From the NCBI GenBank assembly GCA_900319865.1, contig ONQD01000032.1:1-32995 (forward strand): DNA of 32,995 bases, read 5' to 3'. The notes under the pieces are model-generated. The model ran no database searches. It saw nothing but the letters and a program-made list of their open reading frames with translations, and was not told the DNA's origin. This document shows, one piece after another, positions 31,851-32,995 of the stretch. The position numbers and the translations under genes were made by a program. The DNA is from an uncultured Bacteroidales bacterium (GTDB lineage: Bacteria > Bacteroidota > Bacteroidia > Bacteroidales > P3). How positions within the stretch are numbered: position 1 is the first letter of the stretch; every line of letters starts with the position of its first letter.

Positions 31851-32756
31851 TCAGTTGGAAGGTTTCTTCTTCCTGATTTCCTCTGATTTGGTTTTCCTGT
31901 ATTCAATAGGGGTGGCACCCGTCAGTTTTTTAAACACCCTTATCATCTGTGATGAGGAAGAGAAATTCAAGCGTTCGGCGATTTGGTCTACCGTTAGATT
32001 GTCTGGGTCAAAAAGTAGTAGTTTTATCTGTGTCACGGTTCTTATGTCCACCCACTCCATGACTGTGTGATCGGACCTTTCTTTAACCACGACACTTAGA
32101 TAGTTGGCCGAAACGCCAAGTTTATCGGCATAGTAGGCTATGGAACGCGGAGCAGGACCGTTTGCGTTGAGGAGTTGCATGAATTTTGAAACAATCGTCT
32201 GTTTTCGGTCACCCATAGCTGGAGCCTGAAATCCGTTCTGTGCAGAGTTGAGGCCCTGAATGCGGAAAAGCATGGAGATAACGAGATGCTCAAAATCGCG
32301 TTTGCCCGCCGTGGGCGATTTGAGTACTTGGTTCATCATTTGGAAGAAATTCTCGAATACCTGTTCCTCGTTGTAGCCGAGTCGTAGCTTTACGGCATCG
32401 TATCCCACCAGACCGGCATAGGCCATGTTTGCGAAACGGAAAGAGAGGACACGGGCGTTAAAGTCGCGCGAATGACCGTTAATATTGATAATATAGTTGG
32501 CAGGTATCATTAGCAATTCGCCCTCCGAAGTATGAAAGTCCACATAATTCAACGTATGGTCGACAGAGCCTTTCTTAACCAGCATTATACGGTGTTCGGG
32601 AGTACGCAAAGGCGCATCAATGACAGCATATTTCACTATTGCCGAATTATCCATAACAAGGCAGAAATCCTTCTCAATAATATTTGCTCCAGTATTGTCG
32701 ATAACGCGGAGTTCGGCCTTCATCGAATCGTCAATTACTTTTATCTTCTGAGACAT
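31851..32756 (-). CDS. AraC-family transcriptional regulator 2
   Basis: This 301-residue protein has an N-terminal cupin-like sensing domain (about residues 30-110: CLVMDNSAIVKYAVID, RIMLVKKGSVDHTLN, GELLMIPANYII). The C-terminal AraC HTH reads IAYYADKLGVSANYLSVVVK (helix 1 pair), LTVDQIAERLNFSSSSQMIRVF and KKLTGATPIEYRK, a classical AraC end. Compared with AraC 1 the protein is diverged, but the neighbourhood is the same: matching terminator, same-type promoter, and the identical 99-bp leader on the other side. Its target is probably that leader at the right edge of the window, whose downstream genes are not visible. Confidence 0.88.
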   Translation of the reverse strand: MSQKIKVIDDSMKAELRVIDNTGANIIEKDFCLVMDNSAIVKYAVIDAPLRTPEHRIMLVKKGSVDHTLNYVDFHTSEGELLMIPANYIININGHSRDFNARVLSFRFANMAYAGLVGYDAVKLRLGYNEEQVFENFFQMMNQVLKSPTAGKRDFEHLVISMLFRIQGLNSAQNGFQAPAMGDRKQTIVSKFMQLLNANGPAPRSIAYYADKLGVSANYLSVVVKERSDHTVMEWVDIRTVTQIKLLLFDPDNLTVDQIAERLNFSSSSQMIRVFKKLTGATPIEYRKTKSEEIRKKKPSN

Positions 32757-32792
32757 ATTCTTAACTGTTGTAATTTAAGTATTTTCAATTTG

Positions 32793-32826
32793 CAAATATA
32801 CAAATACTTTTTCACATATCGGCAAA
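32793..32826 (-). promoter_or_regulatory. Promoter of AraC gene 2
   Basis: TATATTTG on the minus strand (32800-32793), with TTTG at 32826-32823, 22 nt apart. The sequence just around the -7 box (GCAAATATACAAA on the plus strand) is the same as before AraC gene 1. Confidence 0.6.
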
Positions 32827-32896
32827 AGCGTGTGTCATCGTAGAGAAATTGAGCAAAGCCCGCAAGGAATCAGCAATTTTATTTGACAGAATGACA

Positions 32897-32995
32897 GTAC
32901 TTTTGCATCAGAAAACAGGGATAAAAAAGTTTTCAACAAGTGACTGAAAAACCAAGTGATTAAGGGTAAAAATATCAATAAAGAAAGGATAAAAA
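32897..32995 (+). repeat. 99-bp promoter/leader element, copy 2 (cut by window edge)
   Basis: Identical to 28421-28519 over all 99 bp, ending only because the window ends. It starts at the -7-like TACTTTTG (32898-32905). An A/T-rich TTTTATTTG lies just upstream (32877-32885), but TTTG itself is only 12 nt away, too close for a standard -33 box. Transcription would run off the right edge into genes not seen. Confidence 0.95.

Overview
The window looks like chromosomal DNA from a gut- or mouth-type member of Bacteroidales (Bacteroidota). Reasons: promoters of the TAnnTTTG type (-7 element, sometimes with TTTG about 20 nt upstream) precede many genes; there is a T9SS type A C-terminal sorting domain, BspA-like leucine-rich repeats, Bacteroidota-style Fn3 lipoproteins, a FeoA-FeoB fusion with its Cys-rich partner, a DUF4248 remnant, and a Wza/Wzc-type export pair. 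I see no rRNA, tRNA, CRISPR array or intact transposase.

Layout. (1) 1-1.9 kb: gene-poor debris, a broken YafQ-type toxin, then an apparently intact hicB-hicA toxin-antitoxin pair with its own promoter, closed by a perfect 15-bp bidirectional hairpin. (2) 1.9-8.5 kb, minus strand: three exported proteins in a row (DUF5683-like protein, Fn3 lipoprotein, and a 1469-residue LRR/InlB-repeat protein with a T9SS tail). (3) 8.5-14.9 kb, minus strand: a surface polysaccharide locus (sugar N-acetyltransferase, rfbD, rfbC, rfbA, a Wzc-type tyrosine kinase with a (Tyr-Gly)n tail, a Wza-type export lipoprotein). (4) 14.9-16.0 kb: about 1.1 kb without a convincing gene. (5) 16.0-27.1 kb, plus strand: core genes (sugar-phosphate nucleotidyltransferase, AddB-like nuclease, TPR/OmpA-like lipoprotein, pssA, queA, comF, feoAB and its small Cys-rich partner). 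(6) 27.1-33.0 kb: an accessory region with two AraC-type regulators on the minus strand. Each is followed by a near-identical terminator, and each is divergent from an identical 99-bp promoter/leader.

The most interesting part is region 6. The first cassette reads: terminator, AraC, divergent 99-bp leader, possible 34-residue membrane peptide, glycine-zipper lipoprotein, beta-barrel protein, GC-rich lipoprotein. The second cassette repeats the terminator, an AraC gene and the leader, then runs off the window. The two AraC proteins are strongly diverged while the flanking DNA is (nearly) identical. This suggests a repeated regulatory module, possibly controlling a family of secreted glycine-zipper proteins, and I do not recognise it as a described system.
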